From Rosellinia necatrix (lineage: Eukaryota; Ascomycota; Sordariomycetes; Xylariales; Xylariaceae): a DNA stretch of 64,000 nucleotides. Position 1 is the stretch's first letter, and every line of letters starts with the position of its first letter. Below are positions 62,453 through 64,000 of the stretch, one piece after another. The stretch is taken from the NCBI GenBank assembly GCA_021209875.1, contig JAGYVD010000003.1, positions 4,836,001 to 4,900,000 of the forward strand, read 5' to 3'. The notes under the pieces are model-generated. The model saw only the letters and a list, made by a program, of their open reading frames with translations. It did no database searches and was not told the DNA's origin. The translations under genes and the position numbers were made by a program.

Positions 62453-63502
62453 GATGGGCGAGAAAGACCGACTTGGCCAAGCTGTAGATATGCGGGGAGC
62501 GTACGCTACGGCAGTGACGTGGGCTCGAGACTAGTATCAATGCATTAAATTATATCTGCGAAGAGGATCATCAGTCGGCCTGTTTGGGAACCAATGCGAG
62601 GCGATATACACATATAGGGCGCGGAAGTTGTGTTAAGGTGAAAGTGAAAGAGAAGCGCAGTTTAGTAGTAGAGTGGATACCTTTGAAGGTAAGTATGTGG
62701 TTATGCACCCTTGTTAGTTACTTAAGTAACTACCACTCTGTGATGCTAGTGGCCGTAGGATAAGTAGGTAGGTACCTAGTTAGTGTCCTTCAGGCTATGA
62801 TCTACCCAATACACAGAATCCCAACATACTTGTAAACTTCTTTGTAATATCACTCCTGCCGGAAATGGACGACAGACCAATTAACTTCATTACGATATTA
62901 TATTCCTAGGCATGGCAAACCTTTCCTTTCCCCCCCACGAAAGTACCTATCTTCATTAGTATACTTGCCTTCAGCTATGTCACCGTTTGAAGGCATACCT
63001 AGGTACCTACCTACTAGATGCCAATAGACGATACCAGGCACCTATCGACCATAACGACCATAATTAATACCTACCTAGTCTGTAACGCAATGGATTAGCC
63101 TCTTGCTACAGTTTCAATTATCTATCTAGGCAGACTGGGTATATATATATATATTTGAGTAAAAGGTCATTATCAAAGTGCTGTAGGTGATACCTCCTTC
63201 CAAAGTAGATTACATGGAGAAAAGTATTGTGGATCAGCAAAGACCTTGCGGACAGGTATACCTACCTAGATAGCTAGCGCCCACGTAAGTTAGGCATGTT
63301 ATAGTTCACTCCCCCAGAAGAATTGGGCCAATAGGAAGCTGGTATTGAGCGACATACCAGAAAAACGGAATCTTCGCTGCCACCAGCTGCGCCCGTCTCG
63401 AGAGAAGCTCCTCCTCTGACGCTACCTTCATAGTCACTCGAGCATCCCACCAAATCAGTGTCCCGCCCGCGTCTACCGAATTATACCATCCCAGTTGACA
63501 AA
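62453..63502. other. Divergent promoter spacer RNA15 / PHB2
   Basis: Short TACC/TAGG units near 62760-62785 and 62995-63015 and a TATATA run at about 63140. No gene seen. Confidence 0.6.
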
Positions 63503-64000
63503 ATGTCGCGCAACCCGGTAGATGAATACATGCAGAGGATGCGGTCAATGGTCCGCCATCGAGGAGGCTTCCCCGGCGGTGGTCCTCCTCCCGCCGGCGC
63601 CGGCATGGCTGTGGCTGCTATTGGCCTTCTCGGTGGCGCTGCCATCCTGATACAGAACTCGCTTTTCAACGTCGATGGTGGCCACAGAGCAATCAAGTAC
63701 AAGAGGATAAGTGGCGTGAGTAAGGAGATCTATACCGAAGGTCCGTCCGACCCCGCCGAAGATTGACGTTGTCTGCCATCGATGACTGACCCCGTCGTCG
63801 AACAGGAACCCACATCATAATCCCCTGGTTCGAGACGCCTGTAACCTACGATGTCCGCGCGAAACCGAGGAACGTCTCCTCGCTCACGGGCACCAAGGAC
63901 TTGCAGATGGTCAACATCACCTGCCGTGTGCTCTCTCGCCCCGAGATCGCCGCCCTCCCGCAGATTTACAGAACCCTGGGACAGGACTACGACGAACGTG
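63503..64000 (+). CDS. phb2: Prohibitin-2 (partial, runs off the window)
   Basis: Subunit of the ring-shaped prohibitin complex of the mitochondrial inner membrane, with roles in membrane organisation and protein quality control. Exon 63503-63740, an intron with GTCCGT donor and CAG acceptor, then exon 63806 to the window end. Seen: a Gly/Pro-rich N-terminus ([14 protein letters not shown]), the membrane anchor [21 protein letters not shown], and the start of the SPFH/band-7 domain ([56 protein letters not shown]). The N-terminal extension before the anchor points to Phb2 rather than Phb1. The remaining part, including the coiled coil, lies beyond the window. Confidence 0.95.

Overview
This window is nuclear DNA of a filamentous ascomycete (Pezizomycotina, most likely Sordariomycetes). 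The genes are split by short introns (about 43-270 nt) with GTAAGT/GTATGT-type donors, CTAAC/CTGAC branch sites and (C/T)AG acceptors. The proteins read as filamentous-fungal orthologues: CaMK, an LSD1 with an HMG box, a Crh transglycosylase, Nab2 and a CYP52-type P450. Spacers are rich in TAGG/TACC tetranucleotide arrays. No bacterial operon, CRISPR array, intact transposon or tRNA gene was recognised. Exons were joined by hand from reading frame, splice consensus and family conservation, so boundaries are predictions.

Layout, left to right: a CaM-kinase (-, 424-2083); a long gene-poor spacer (2.1-8.5 kb); a UBE2W-type ubiquitin-conjugating enzyme (+, 8494-9102); Vps33 (+, 9928-12020); the LSD1-type histone demethylase (+, 13731-17046), convergent with ATP synthase gamma (-, 18834-20020). 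The latter is divergent from DNA topoisomerase I (+, 22056-25113). A 6-kb accessory-looking stretch (25.1-31.1 kb) holds a possible orphan membrane-protein gene and one further membrane-type exon. Then come a Crh-type GH16 transglycosylase (+, 31095-32567), an aromatic-type aminotransferase (+, 34464-36719), an aldehyde dehydrogenase with two possible starts (+, 37931-39850), a 4-kb empty spacer, a secreted GH20 hexosaminidase (+, 43998-45899), a cytochrome P450 (+, 48080-50238), the poly(A)-binding zinc-finger protein Nab2 (+, 51464-53041), protoporphyrinogen oxidase Hem14 (+, 53992-56322), convergent with a CorA/Mnr2-type Mg2+ transporter that carries two frame disruptions (-, 57517-60125), the CstF-64/Rna15 mRNA 3'-end factor (-, 61411-62452) and, divergent from it, prohibitin-2 (+, 63503 to beyond the window edge).

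Most genes are housekeeping, and neighbours do not form one pathway. Loose themes are mitochondrial function (Atp3, Hem14, prohibitin-2, perhaps the aldehyde dehydrogenase), nuclear chromatin and RNA work (LSD1, Top1, Nab2, Rna15) and cell-wall or chitin remodelling (Crh, hexosaminidase).

I did not find a convincing undescribed multi-gene system. The observations most worth checking are two single-base frame disruptions in the conserved core of the CorA transporter, two GC-AG introns (one splitting the catalytic-loop Asp codon of the kinase), a 10-nt first exon in the kinase gene, a stop-free 48-nt intron in Nab2, a possible orphan four-helix membrane protein at 27.4-28.3 kb, and the dispersed palindromic TACC/TAGG arrays.
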